The notes below the pieces were generated by a model, which worked only from the letters and a program-made list of their open reading frames with translations, was not told where the DNA came from and did no database searches. This document shows positions 54,238 to 64,000 of a DNA stretch of 64,000 bases, piece by piece (positions within the stretch are counted from its first letter, which is position 1; each line of letters opens with the position of its first letter). The stretch comes from Smallanthus sonchifolius. Lineage: Eukaryota > Streptophyta > Magnoliopsida > Asterales > Asteraceae. The position numbers were made by a program, and so were the translations under genes. The DNA is taken from positions 21,322,350 through 21,386,349 of the forward strand of contig CM042030.1 of assembly GCA_023525975.1 (NCBI GenBank). Reading direction: 5' to 3'.

Positions 54238-56150
54238 TTACATGTAGCATTTTCGCAGCTGGGATGCATTCCAAGTCCTTGGTGTTTCTTTTCCATCCAA
54301 TTGATTAAGGGTATAAGGACCCTTTCCCAACGCCTCGCGGATTGTGTATGGGCCTTCCCAGGTTAGACCCAGTTTCTCTATGTTCTCTACGCGGCTTGCC
54401 TGGTTGCTTCTCAGTACATACTCCCCTTCTTTGAAGGTGTATTCCACCATTCTTTTGTTGTACGTTTTTTCCAACTTGCGCTTGTATCTGGCTTCGTTAA
54501 TGGCTTCCGTTTCACGACTTATTTCCAGGACGTCTAAATTGAGGCTCAACTCTGTTTCGTTATCGTCGTTCTGAGCATTCAGCTTTCACGTGGTGGGTAC
54601 ACCAATTTCGGCGTGTATCATAGCTTCTGTTCCGTATGTTAGGCTAAACGGAGTTTCTCCGTGGCTACTCTTCGGCATGGTACGATGTGCCTATAGGACA
54701 TGTGGAAATTCTTCTAACCATGGCGTGCCTTCCTCGTCCAAGCGCGTTTTTATGCCTTCTACAATGCTTCTGTTAGCGCGTTCCACTTGGCCATTCCCCT
54801 GTGGGTGCGCGACAGAAGTGAACACTTGAAAGATTTTCAGCTCGGCGCACCATTCTTTGATGGTTCTATCTATAAATTGCTTTCCATTGTCGTTGACGAC
54901 GTATAGTGGGAGACCAAAATGACAAATGATGTGTTCCTAGATGAATTTTTTGTTGTTGACCCCCGTGATAGTGGTGAGGGGCTTCACCACGACCCACTTG
55001 GTGAAGTAATCAACGGCTACAACCCGAATCTTACATGCCCCGGAGCGTCCAGAAATGGGCCCACCAAATCTACCCCCTACTTTTAGAAAGGTCACGTTGC
55101 CGATATTGGGATGAGGTTATTTTTTGGTCTAAGTATCATTGGAGCATGTCTTTGGCAGCTCTGGCATTTTCTGAGCTCAACTGTGGCATCTAGATGCATT
55201 CCTAGCCAGTAATAACCTGCATTCAGTAGTTTGGCTACGACCGTGCGCGGCCTGCGTGGATGCCACAAATGCCGAAGTGGATCTCTCTGGAGAGATAATT
55301 GGCTTCTAAATTGTCTACGCATCGTAATAATGGGCTCAGGAATGATCATCGGTAAAGTACTCCATCCTGGAGTTGATAATGGGCGGCTTTGGCTTGTAGC
55401 TTATGAGCCTTTGCCCGCTCTGGAGGTAGAATGCCCCTTTCCAAATAGTCGCGGATCGGTAGCATCTAAGATTCTGTTTATTGCTATGTGACATTTACTT
55501 CTGCTACCGCTGTTGACGGACTTTCCAGAGTTTCCATGTGGATTGACTTCATGGGGTCACTGAAACTGGAAGCTAATTTACTTAGGGTATCCGCCTTCTT
55601 GTTATGGCTTCGCGGTATGTGAATTATTTCCCAGGAATTGAAGTTTTTGAGCAAGTTTTTGCAAAGAGCCAAGTATTTTTACCATGATTGGGCCTTTGGC
55701 CTCGTAGATCTTGTTAATCTTGTTAGCCACTAGTAGGGAATCCACATGCGCGCGAACATGCCTAGCATCCTTGTCTATTGCCAAACGGAGGTCGGGGAGG
55801 AGCCCTTCATACTCAGTTTCATTGTTCGAGGTTTGGAAGAGCAATTTCAGGGAGCGCATGTATTCGATTCCTTCGGGGCTAATCAGAAGCAAACCCACAT
55901 CCGATCCTTCCACGCAGGCCGCGCCGTCTGTGAATAACTCCCAAAAGGACTTTGTTTCAGCGAGGCGTGTTTCTAGGGTGCCCCGCGTGTCTTCTTCCTT
56001 TTCTGTTCCTGCCGGAACTTCGGTCATAAAGTCAACAATGACTTAACCTCTGATCGCTGATCATGGCCTGTAAGTGATGTTAAAAACTCCTAATTCAATT
56101 GCCCATCGGGTCATTCACCCTGACAGCTCAGGTCAGCGGAGGATTTATTG
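54238..56150 (-). pseudogene. pol fragment of the Tat-type element: RNase H and integrase
   Basis: From the right: a degraded stretch with TRWAIELG and IVDFMTEV (56110-56010), RNase H with LFTDGAACVEGSDVG, NNETEYEGLL and HIPRSHNKKADTLSKLAS (56000-55560), integrase zinc region with ELRKCQSCQRHAP (55180-55150), catalytic-core end with HPQGNGQVERANRS (near 54800), and C-terminus RKLEKTYNKRMVEY and ASQLRKCYM up to the stop at 54238. Stops and frameshifts separate these blocks, and the RT part is missing. The single RNase H seen has the insertion pattern of the extra Tat-type domain rather than the gypsy domain seen in A and G. Confidence 0.85.
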
Positions 56151-56159
56151 CAAGGGGAA

Positions 56160-56812
56160 GTTTGTCAAGACATCTACATAATGCCCTTGAAAGTATCGGC
56201 GGAAGCGATGGGAAGCGTATACAAGTTTATCAGTAAAGCAAATCTGGAAAGCATCAGTCTATAGAGGGAGATTATTGAATCTTGAAATTTAGACTAAAGC
56301 TTACCAAAATGAAGATCACAGTATGCATGGAATGACGGTTCTAAAGTTGATTCAAGAGGCTGATAATATTAACCTAAGGGGGAGATTGTTAGGTCTAAAT
56401 TGGTAGTCTAATGTTATCAAGTAAAAATGTCTAAGTCAAAGTCAACATGGTCAAAGTCAACGAGTCAAAGTCAACACAAGAAGTTCGGATGACGGATTGA
56501 TGTATGGAGCTCAAGTCATGATCATCAAAGGTGTTCTGGTTATATAAATATATTTTGTTTAGGCAAAATATATTTATTATTTGTGTTAATTTTAGGGACT
56601 TGATTGTAATTAGCCTAAAATGTCATTAGGCTATAAATAGTAAAGGATGATTAGGGTTTTAGGTAGAGCACACATGCAAGAAAGATTTGGGGTTTTATTG
56701 TATTCATCATTTTCAAATCAATCAAGGGGAGTTTATTGTTAAATCTGTGTATCTTTATTTCATCTTGTTCTTCACCAAATCAGTCCATTTGACCCTATCG
56801 ACAGGACCTACA
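56160..56812 (+). mobile_element. H-type copia tail plus LTR (left copy)
   Basis: Tail with a degenerate first purine tract (about 56271) and AACCTAAGGGGGAGAT (56371-56386), then an LTR of 426 bp (56387-56812) starting TGTTAGGTC and ending CCTACA, with TATAAATA at 56632-56639. No primer site follows; the sequence jumps into the internal region of H, so this LTR is not a normal 5' LTR. Confidence 0.8.
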
Positions 56813-58421
56813 ACTAATAATGCAGAATACTAAAGATCGACTCTAACTATCAAACAGGGACTCAAGAATATCAGGAATGGGAAGAATGATAGGAACTGAT
56901 TTGATTGTGTCTTCATGTGGATAGGATCTAAAGGATTTTACGGCTTCAAGCAAGGATGTGTCGGTAGATTCAAAACTTCAGACAAGTAAATTGCATCTTG
57001 ATGATAAACATAACGATCGAATGAAAAAGTGGATACCCATCTTGTTTAGGATTGCACATAACTATAGTCACCTCACAAAAGGGTTGCGAGTTATTATATA
57101 TATACACATACAAAAGAAAAACAAAAGCTCAAAAAGACACGCAATGATGTGCATCAGGTAAATAAAAGACACGCAATGACGTGCAATTGCAAAAGACACC
57201 AATGTTGTGCATCTTAGTACTGAATCGATCTGCCAGGCAGAAACTCTTGAGCGAAAAGACACGCAATGTTAATGTCGTGCAATAGGAAATAAATCAAAAG
57301 ATACACAATGTTAGTGTGTACATACTATATAAGTAAATAATTTTCTTTTTGGGTTCTTGTGACGGGTGAAGGGATTTTCTTCACAAAAACACGGCGTGTA
57401 AGTCCGACGTGCAAGTAAGTCCAGCTTATTTAAAAAATCAGGGCATGTAAGTCTGTCGTGCTATGTACCTGAACCAAAATCATTTTAAAGATTCCCTGAA
57501 TAGTTCACGGACTCGTGCTAATTAATGATCATATAGTTATATCTTAGGATTCCTGATAATCTTGTGAAGCTCTCATCATTATACTTAAAAGACCATGAGG
57601 ATGGGTAGGTTATACCTAACAAGTGTGGGAAATACTGATTTCATCTAAATCTTACCAAAACATGATAAAAAAATCATCGAATGTATGTTATAAGAATGGT
57701 GCATGGATTTAAGAGGATAAACATACCGACAATCGTTCTTGACTAATGGCTATCCGGATGAAAGTTGAAGTGTGCCCAGGTAGGTTGAATCAGTATGATC
57801 TCCTATTAGGTCATTTCTACATCTCTGAGGTTGCAAGTTCTTAAAAAAACAAAACAAAAAAAGGGCAAAAATATTTTAACTTGTGTTCATTAGTTTTATT
57901 TCTGGTTATTTTTAGGTCTTCCATATCATATTGACTGTGTCTCAAAACGTTTAAAATACTCACTTGATTGCACACTATCGATGAATCCGGTTTTGTCTGT
58001 AAGTTGAAATTGTCTAAAGAAAATTCGGAGTTGTGTTTGTTATTGTGAACAGGTTTCCTCATCTATTTGCTGCAATGATGGACAATCATCAATAGAGCAA
58101 GATACCAGTCCAAAGCACCTGCTTCCTCAAGATTGAAGAAGATACCGAGTTAGGAATCCTCCTCCTACATCTTCTATATCACTCAAGAAAAGAGAGTTGG
58201 AAAAGTTTGCTCCTGCTTGACAATATGATGCATACAAAAAGGGGGAGTCTGTCAGAAACAAGTTTATCATTAAAGCAAATTTGGAAAGAGTCAGTCTAGG
58301 GGGAGATTGTTGGGTCTTGAAATTGAGACTGAAACTCACCAAATTGAAGATCACAGTATGCATGGAATGGCGGTTCTGAAGTTGATTCAAGAGTCTGATA
58401 ACATTAACCTAAGGGGGAGAT
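56813..58421 (+). mobile_element. 3' internal region of an H-type element
   Basis: Non-coding. The first part (about 56885-57524) is repeated at 63313-64000 with a 48-bp difference. Short repeats of AAAAGACACGCAATG-like motifs occur at 57135-57310. The region ends with two purine-tract/LTR-start junctions, AGGGGGAGATTGTTGGGTC at 58298-58315 and again at about 58412-58430. No gene recognised; the small frames are not supported. Confidence 0.7.
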
Positions 58422-58853
58422 TGTTGGGTCTATATTGGTAGTCTAATGTTATCAAGTCAAAATGTCAAAGTCAAAGTCAACATGGTCAAAGTCAACGTCA
58501 ACGAGTCAAAGTCAACACGAGAAGTTTGGATGATGGATTGATGTATGGAGCTCAAGTCATAATCATCAAAGGTGTTCCGGTTATATAAATATATTTTGTT
58601 TAGGCAAAATATATTTATTATTTGTGTTAATTTTAGGGACTTGATTGTAATTAGCCTAAAATGTCATTAGGCTATAAATAGTAAAGGATGATTAGGGTTT
58701 TAGGTAGAGCACACATGTAGGAAAGATTTGGGGTTTTATTGTATTCATCATTTGCAAATCAATTAAGGGGAATTTATTGTTAAATTTGTGTATCTTTATT
58801 TCATCTTGTTCTTCACCAAATTAGTCCATTTGACCCTATCGACAGGACCTACA
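58422..58853 (+). repeat. LTR of H elements (shared by two tandem copies)
   Basis: 432 bp, starts TGTTGGGTC and ends CCTACA. Preceded by a purine tract and followed by a primer site, so it is both the 3' LTR of the left copy and the 5' LTR of the right copy. Upstream of TATAAATA (58673-58680) lie nine GTCAA motifs within about 70 bp (58456-58525), seven of them full W-box complements. Confidence 0.88.
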
Positions 58854-58856
58854 ATT

Positions 58857-58868
58857 TGGTATCAGAGT
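58857..58868 (+). promoter_or_regulatory. Primer-binding site of element H
   Basis: TTGGTATCAGAG two to three bases after the LTR, followed by TCATGG: an initiator tRNA-Met-type site with a change after the first 11 matching bases. Confidence 0.85.
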
Positions 58869-60966
58869 CATGGTGCTCATGATTTGGATATGATTTGGTT
58901 GAAGACTTGAAGAAATTCTAGAGAGAGAAGCAAGTTTTTGAGAGAGAAAATACTTTTAGTAGGTTTTCTAGTGAGAGAAGGCAAATCTGAGCATAAATTT
59001 CATTGATTCAAGTTGTTTTCTTATAGATTTCAAGCTTTTGACAAGAAATATTACTTCTACAACTGATTTTCCCAAGAATTTTGAAAGAAAAATTGATTTT
59101 TGAGGTGTTTCTCTCACACACAGTGTGTGTTTTTCTTGGTGTTCTTGGCCAGCTTCATATCTTCATCTGGCGACTCTCCGGCGACTATTAGATTGAACAA
59201 AAGTTCATCAGGGCGACTCTCACTGTTTCGGGCGACTCTTGAACGCAAGTTCACCCTCCGGTCGACTCTTAAGTCTCCGGTGGACTGTCCGGTCGACTGT
59301 TCCGGCCGACTCTCCGGCATACTCAACTGGCGACACTTCTTTTCAGCCGACTTTTGAGCTTTTAGAGAGAGAGAGAGTTGAGTAAGAAACCCTTTCTCTA
59401 GAAACCACTATCTTCGCCACCGTCAGTAATCCGACACCACTGTCGTCTAACCATTACCCTAGCCACTCCACCGTTCACCACCACGTCGGGCGACTGCAAC
59501 ACCCCCAGATCTGCCTCCCTCCATCACCATATCTCTGCCACATCCTCGTCGAACCCTTCCCCATCGAAGAAACAAATTGTTTTTAAGAGAGTTACAAAAA
59601 GGAAGAAGAAGAGCGTTTTAGTGTAATCTTCTATGATTTAGAAAAAGGAAAATACAGGAAAAAGAAAGGATAAGGTATTCAGTGGTTGGGTTGCGTAAGA
59701 GCATTCACAGCCCGTTCTTTAAAATTATGTGAGTGGGTTTTGTATATTTTATGGAGTGGTTTAAAGTAGTTGTGAGTGAAGGAGAGTGAAAAGATATAAG
59801 GTTTTTGTAAATATAAGGATAAAAGTAGTGGTTTTTAGTATAATTATAAGGATAAAGATAAGGAGAGAGAAAAGTAGAGATAAAAGATACAAAAAGTAGT
59901 GTTTTTTAGTGTAATTATAAGGATAAGGATATGAAATATAAAGAACGAAGAATTCTAAACGCTGTCCAAGGGATACTTTCTTCTTCCATGACTACTTGAT
60001 GGAATCCACTCTTTAGATCAAATTTGGAGTAGATTTTTGCTCTCCCAATCTTTTGTATAATTGTATTGATTCCAGGCAGAGTGTACTGATCTTTATAAGT
60101 GGGACAAGTCCAATATAGTTTTAAAAGCATTCAAAGTAAACTTTTTATAATTTCAATTCACGTCCATTTAATATGCTCTTGAAGTCCACACAATTATTTT
60201 TCCGAATTAAATTCATTTGGAGTCCAAGAATTTATTTTGGGTCAGCAAATTGAAAATTTTGAATTGAATTAGGCTCACTCAAATATCAGAGAGAAATTCA
60301 ATTGGGCCGCTGAACTTTGGTATACTGGACCTACAATTGCAATTGTTGCTGGGTGAGCTTCCACGTTTCTTACAAGATTTAAAATGAGTTATGGACTTTA
60401 GGGAACAAAAGAAGAGAAATGCAAGACTTGTGATTATTATTTGAACGTGGACAAATTCTATTCTTAGGCCAATTTTATTAAACAAGAATAATCATTTGGG
60501 CCAGAGTTATTTGTTTTTGATTTATATTTGGAGTGAAACGAAGTTCGTTTGGGGTTGTTCAGATGGACTCAGATTGTTGTCAAATTATTACGGGATTTTT
60601 TTTCCGGATATTTCGGATATCATTTTGGTGGTTCAGATTCGTTTTCAGCTGATAAGAATTGGATTTCTAAAGACAAACATAATTTCTATTTGTTCGAGAA
60701 GGTTCAAGATCGTTTCGGTTTCGTTCCAATTGGTTTGGCGTGATCTCGGATTGATACGAAAGAAATTTTTAATTGATTCGGGGTCAATTTTTAGTGATTA
60801 AAGTTGCTCGGAAGTAGTTCGGGTTGATGCGCGGCTTATCCATAAATCATTTTTAGTTGTTCGAGTTTGTCTTTCGGGTATTCAGAGTAATTCGGATTTT
60901 ATTTTTAAAGTGATCTGAACCGGGTTTGCTTGAATTTGTTCAGCTCAAATTGTCAGATCTTTTGAA
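58869..60966 (+). other. Long leader of element H
   Basis: About 2.1 kb without a coding signal of its own. 59160-59350 carries repeated GGCGACTCTC and CGGTCGACTCTT motifs. 59700-59940 has AAGGATAAAG-type simple repeats. A pararetrovirus-like fragment sits at 59945-60130. The rest to 60966 is T-rich with repeated TTCGG motifs. Confidence 0.6.
59945..60130 (-). pseudogene. Endogenous pararetrovirus-like reverse transcriptase fragment
   Basis: A short minus-strand stretch with KIYSKFDLKSGFHQV and ESIPWTAF, the RT block pattern of Caulimoviridae (badnavirus/caulimovirus type) rather than gypsy (KIDLRSGYHQL). It stops abruptly at about 59945, where AT-rich leader sequence resumes. Only about 60 codons remain, with no catalytic YxDD block, so it is a dead relic. 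Confidence 0.65.
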
Positions 60967-62600
60967 ATGGATATCGAGAAGCGACAGATTAACCAGATTG
61001 GGTATAGCAAGAGTATGGCACCAACAAATGCAACATTCATTGTTCCTACCGCACTAAGCAATCCTGGAAGTTTCTCAGGAGTTATTCCTGCAATGGTTTC
61101 CATACCATCCATTAATCAACAACAAAGCTCATCAAATACCTCGTCAACACAATTCACTGTGCATGGTATGGAAGCCAACTCCGTTGAAGAAGAAAAGAAG
61201 GAGGTTCTTAAAAAGATCATCATCAACACCGACTCAATCGGACCGGCCGCTTACCTGAAGCAGTTTGCTATTCAAGGAACTGAAAGTCAAGTAATTGATT
61301 GTGAGGGAAGCATGAAGCAGAATGCTAATATTAAGATTGAGACATCCAAGTGTATTGCTAAGAACAATGCTTATGATGTGAAGAATGATTGCTCTAATTC
61401 CAACTCAGTGGATCGAGTTAATTCTCCAGCCAGTGCTTGTGATGGAACTCAAACTGAAGGAGATGGAAGCTCAAACCATGGTTACATTTGCAGAAAGACT
61501 GTTGCGAAGCTGATGCCGCCAAAGGTAAAATCTCATTTATGCTCTCCTGATTGTGTCGATATGATTGTTCATTATCGTACCTTGAACAAACTTATAATTC
61601 GTGAGAAGGACGATGCTCTTAGTCTCCTTAATCAAATCAAGAAAAGTGAGGTGGCTCTCAAAATCAGTTCGAATAAAGCTCAACAAGAAATCCAAACCCT
61701 AAAAGAATTTGTATATAGAAAAGAGTTTTTAATCACTGATTTAACTGAAAAATTAGCCTCTTCAAGAAGTGAAATCGTCAAGTTACAAATCATCATTGAC
61801 AAATGGAATTTAAGTAAAAAGGTTCATGATACCATGCTTGATTGTCAACAAAAGCCCGGATTTGTGAAGAAAGGGGTTGGGTACTTGGATTCAAATGATT
61901 TTGAGAGAAAATTGTTTCATCCTCCTACAGAGGGTCATTACAACCCTATTCCGTCACCTCATCCTTTGAATGATCTGATCAATCCTTGTAAGAGTATTGT
62001 GGAGACTGGTGACTCTAGTGCAGATGTAAGCAAGACTGTGAAGGCTGATAATGTTCGTGAGGTTGATAATATTACTGCTGGTCTTGGTTTTAGTAACAAG
62101 GATTTGATTAATAGTGACATTTCTCAAACTGCTGACTGCAGGCCTACTTCTCATGTCTCAAATAACTATTTTGATCAAATAGTACATGATGCAAAAGATT
62201 TTATTCCTATCAAGTTCATGAAGGAAGGTTCAAGTGATATCGCTTCTCATTCTGTGCTATATCCTGCTAATCTGTCAAATGACAAAGTCAACAACATTCT
62301 TGACCAACAAGGGGTAATCTTACAAGATGATGATAGTTCTGATAAACCAAAGATTTAGAAAGTAGATGCCATCCACATTCATACAACCGAGAAACTGCCA
62401 AGTCCCTGGAATAGGGATAAAGTTGTTGAAAGACTGAAGAACAAAAGGGTTGAAGAAACAACAAAAGCTACAAAGTTCAAGAAACCATTCAAAGCTTGTT
62501 TCAAATGTGGTGAAGAGGGGCATGTGGTCAAACATTGCAAGCAAGTTGACGAGACCAGTTCAAAAGGGCATGGTTCAGACAGTAAAGGCAACAAGAATTG
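60967..62600 (+). pseudogene. Gag-like protein of element H (one in-frame stop)
   Basis: Open from MDIEKRQINQIGYSKS to a TAG at 62356-62358, then in the same frame to a TGA at 62598-62600. It lacks the N-terminal copia gag domain. Residues about 180-300 form a coiled-coil region (ALSLLNQIKKSEVALKISS), then KKGVGYLDSNDFERKLFHPP, which parallels GIGYNSHPPP in gag of C. After the stop are FKKPFKACFKCGEEGHVVKHC, a CX2CX4HX4C knuckle like the second knuckle of C. It looks like the C-terminal half of a SIRE-type gag fused to a new N-terminus. No pol follows. Confidence 0.65.
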
Positions 62601-63170
62601 ATTTTTTCTGGATCAAAGTCTGCAAGGAACAACTTTTTGAATGATCAGAAGAAGAACTACTCATCCAGATCTCCATATGTGAAGCCGGTTTCGCATAATT
62701 CAAAGACCAAGACAAAGAAAGATTCTCCCAGGTATTCTCATGCTCATGTTTCTAAATCTCCAAGATCTTCAAAATTTAAGTAGACTTATATACCAAAATC
62801 TCTTGCCTCTGAACTAAAGCAGAAAATTGTTTCAAATTTTAAATCTTTCAAAACCAAAAATTTTGAACCAACACAGGCTTGGAGAATCAAATCAAAAGTT
62901 GAAAAAAAACTTAATAATGCCAAAGATATGGTATATCATGAGGTTACTTATTTTGATGCTAAGGGACACCCCAAGACTACGATGGCTTGGGTTCTACTAT
63001 CTAACTGATTTGCTGATGAGTGTAGGAACAACCTAGGAGGACTGTTAGTAACACCGGTTATTGATAGTGGTTGTTCCAAGTACAAGATTGAGAAGTAAAA
63101 CTCATGAGTTTGGGTATGGTATTTAATCTGGTTGCACAATCAACACTTCCATGACTCACTCATCTTTCTT
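62601..63170 (+). pseudogene. Protease-region remnant of element H
   Basis: Basic, Ser/Lys-rich pieces in shifting frames, then VIDSGCSKYKI (63056-63090), which matches the start of a copia protease (compare DSGCSRHMTG in C) but loses the frame at once. Integrase and RT do not follow; the 3' non-coding region of H begins instead. Confidence 0.6.
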
Positions 63171-64000
63171 GCTGACGTATTTCACACTCTTTGTTAAACT
63201 GATGTGGAAGACTTCATTTTCTGTAAAATTTTGTTTTGTAGGTTTGTACATAGTCGTACTAATTGAATGATGTTTGGTGCTTATTGCAAAATGGTTATGA
63301 TTTGATACAAGAAATGATAGGAACTGATTTGATTGTGTCTTCATGTGGATAGGATCTAAAGGATTTTACGGCTTCAAGCAAGGATGTGTCGGTAGATTCA
63401 AAACTTCAGACAAGTAAATTGCATCTTGATGATAAACATAACGATCGAATGAAAAAGTGGATACCCATCTTGTTCAGGATTGCACATAACTATAGTCACC
63501 TCACAAAAGGGTTGCGAGTTATTATATATATACACATACAAAAGAAAAACAAAAGCTCAAAAAGACACGCAATGATGTGCATCAGGTAAATAAAAGACAC
63601 GCAATGACGTGCAATTGCAAAAGACACCAATGTTGTGCATCTTAGTACTGAATCGATCTGCCAGGCAGAAACTCATCTGATCGCCTGCCAGGTTAGCGAA
63701 TCCCTTCGTTTGGCAGAAACTCTTGAGCGAAAAGACACGCAATGTTAATGTCGTGCAATAGGAAATAAATCAAAAGATACACAATGTTAGTGTGTACATA
63801 CTATATAAGTAAATAATTTTCTTTTTGGGTTCTTGTGACGGGTGAAGGGATTTTCTTCACAAAAACACGGCGTGTAAGTCCGACGTGCAAGTAAGTCCAG
63901 CTTATTTAAAAAATCAGGGCATGTAAGTCTGTCGTGCTATGTACCTGAACCAAAATCATTTTAAAGATTCCCTGAATAGTTCACGGACTCGTGCTAATTA
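63171..64000 (+). mobile_element. 3' non-coding region of element H (right copy)
   Basis: 63313-64000 repeats 56885-57524 almost exactly, with an extra 48 bp at 63675-63722 bounded by two GGCAGAAACTC copies. The element continues beyond the window. No gene recognised. Confidence 0.75.

Larger units (their letters stand above)
49800..56150 (-). mobile_element. Tat-lineage gypsy element, 5'-truncated, with antisense accessory gene
   Basis: On the minus strand: pol (RNase H and integrase, about 56150-54238), a 75-bp tandem repeat region, an accessory gene in the opposite orientation (50803-53516), a purine tract (minus AGGGGGGCG, about 50436-50445), and an LTR (about 50435-49800). The RNase H with FTDGAA and NNETEYE, and its placement, fit the Tat lineage (Ogre/Retand type), in which extra ORFs next to pol are known. 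RT, gag and the 5' LTR are absent; H-type copia sequence begins at about 56160. Confidence 0.75.

Overview
This window is a repeat-dense piece of a flowering-plant nuclear genome. Evidence is spliced plant-type exons, TATA promoters and stacked Tekay/Del-like Ty3-gypsy, Tat-type gypsy and SIRE-like Ty1-copia LTR retrotransposons. The transposon families look like those of Asteraceae, but that is an inference. There is one host gene: an ABCG26-type half-size ABC transporter on the minus strand (34062-49124), which is broken.

Layout. 1-30381 is a nested stack. An old gypsy LTR (E0: 1-410, 16242-16656, 29117-30381) was hit by gypsy element A (411-16236, minus strand, 5-bp target duplication TTAAA). 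Element A was hit by a very young gag-only gypsy element B (7597-14365, plus, duplication TTGGT). E0 was hit separately by a very young SIRE-like copia element C (16657-29111, plus, duplication TGCAT), which carries gag, pol and an env-like ORF. 30382-30969 is a mosaic of three 116-bp unique segments joined to pieces of two LTR families. 30970-32510 is a truncated LTR (F). A decayed DNA-transposon-related fragment and AT-rich intergenic sequence follow.

The ABCG26-like gene occupies 49124 down to 34062. An 11.94-kb gypsy element G (34637-46576, plus, duplication CATTG) sits inside exon 7, and two exons each lack one base in a homopolymer. Upstream of the gene, 49800-56150 is a 5'-truncated Tat-lineage gypsy element on the minus strand. 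It carries an antisense, intron-containing accessory gene with its own TATA box, converging on pol. From 56160 to the right edge are tandemly arranged copies of a non-autonomous SIRE-like derivative (H): gag-like ORF, protease remnant, no reverse transcriptase. The leader of H contains an endogenous pararetrovirus-like fragment.

The most striking pattern is that several LTR families here carry arrays of short, family-specific palindromes, either next to the TATA box or in the transcribed leader. In element B one hairpin set shows compensatory base changes. Other points are the antisense accessory gene in the Tat element, a tRNA-like segment inside the LTR of G, duplicated polypurine-tract/LTR-start junctions in two unrelated elements, and the exon insertion into a gene expected to be needed for pollen-wall formation.
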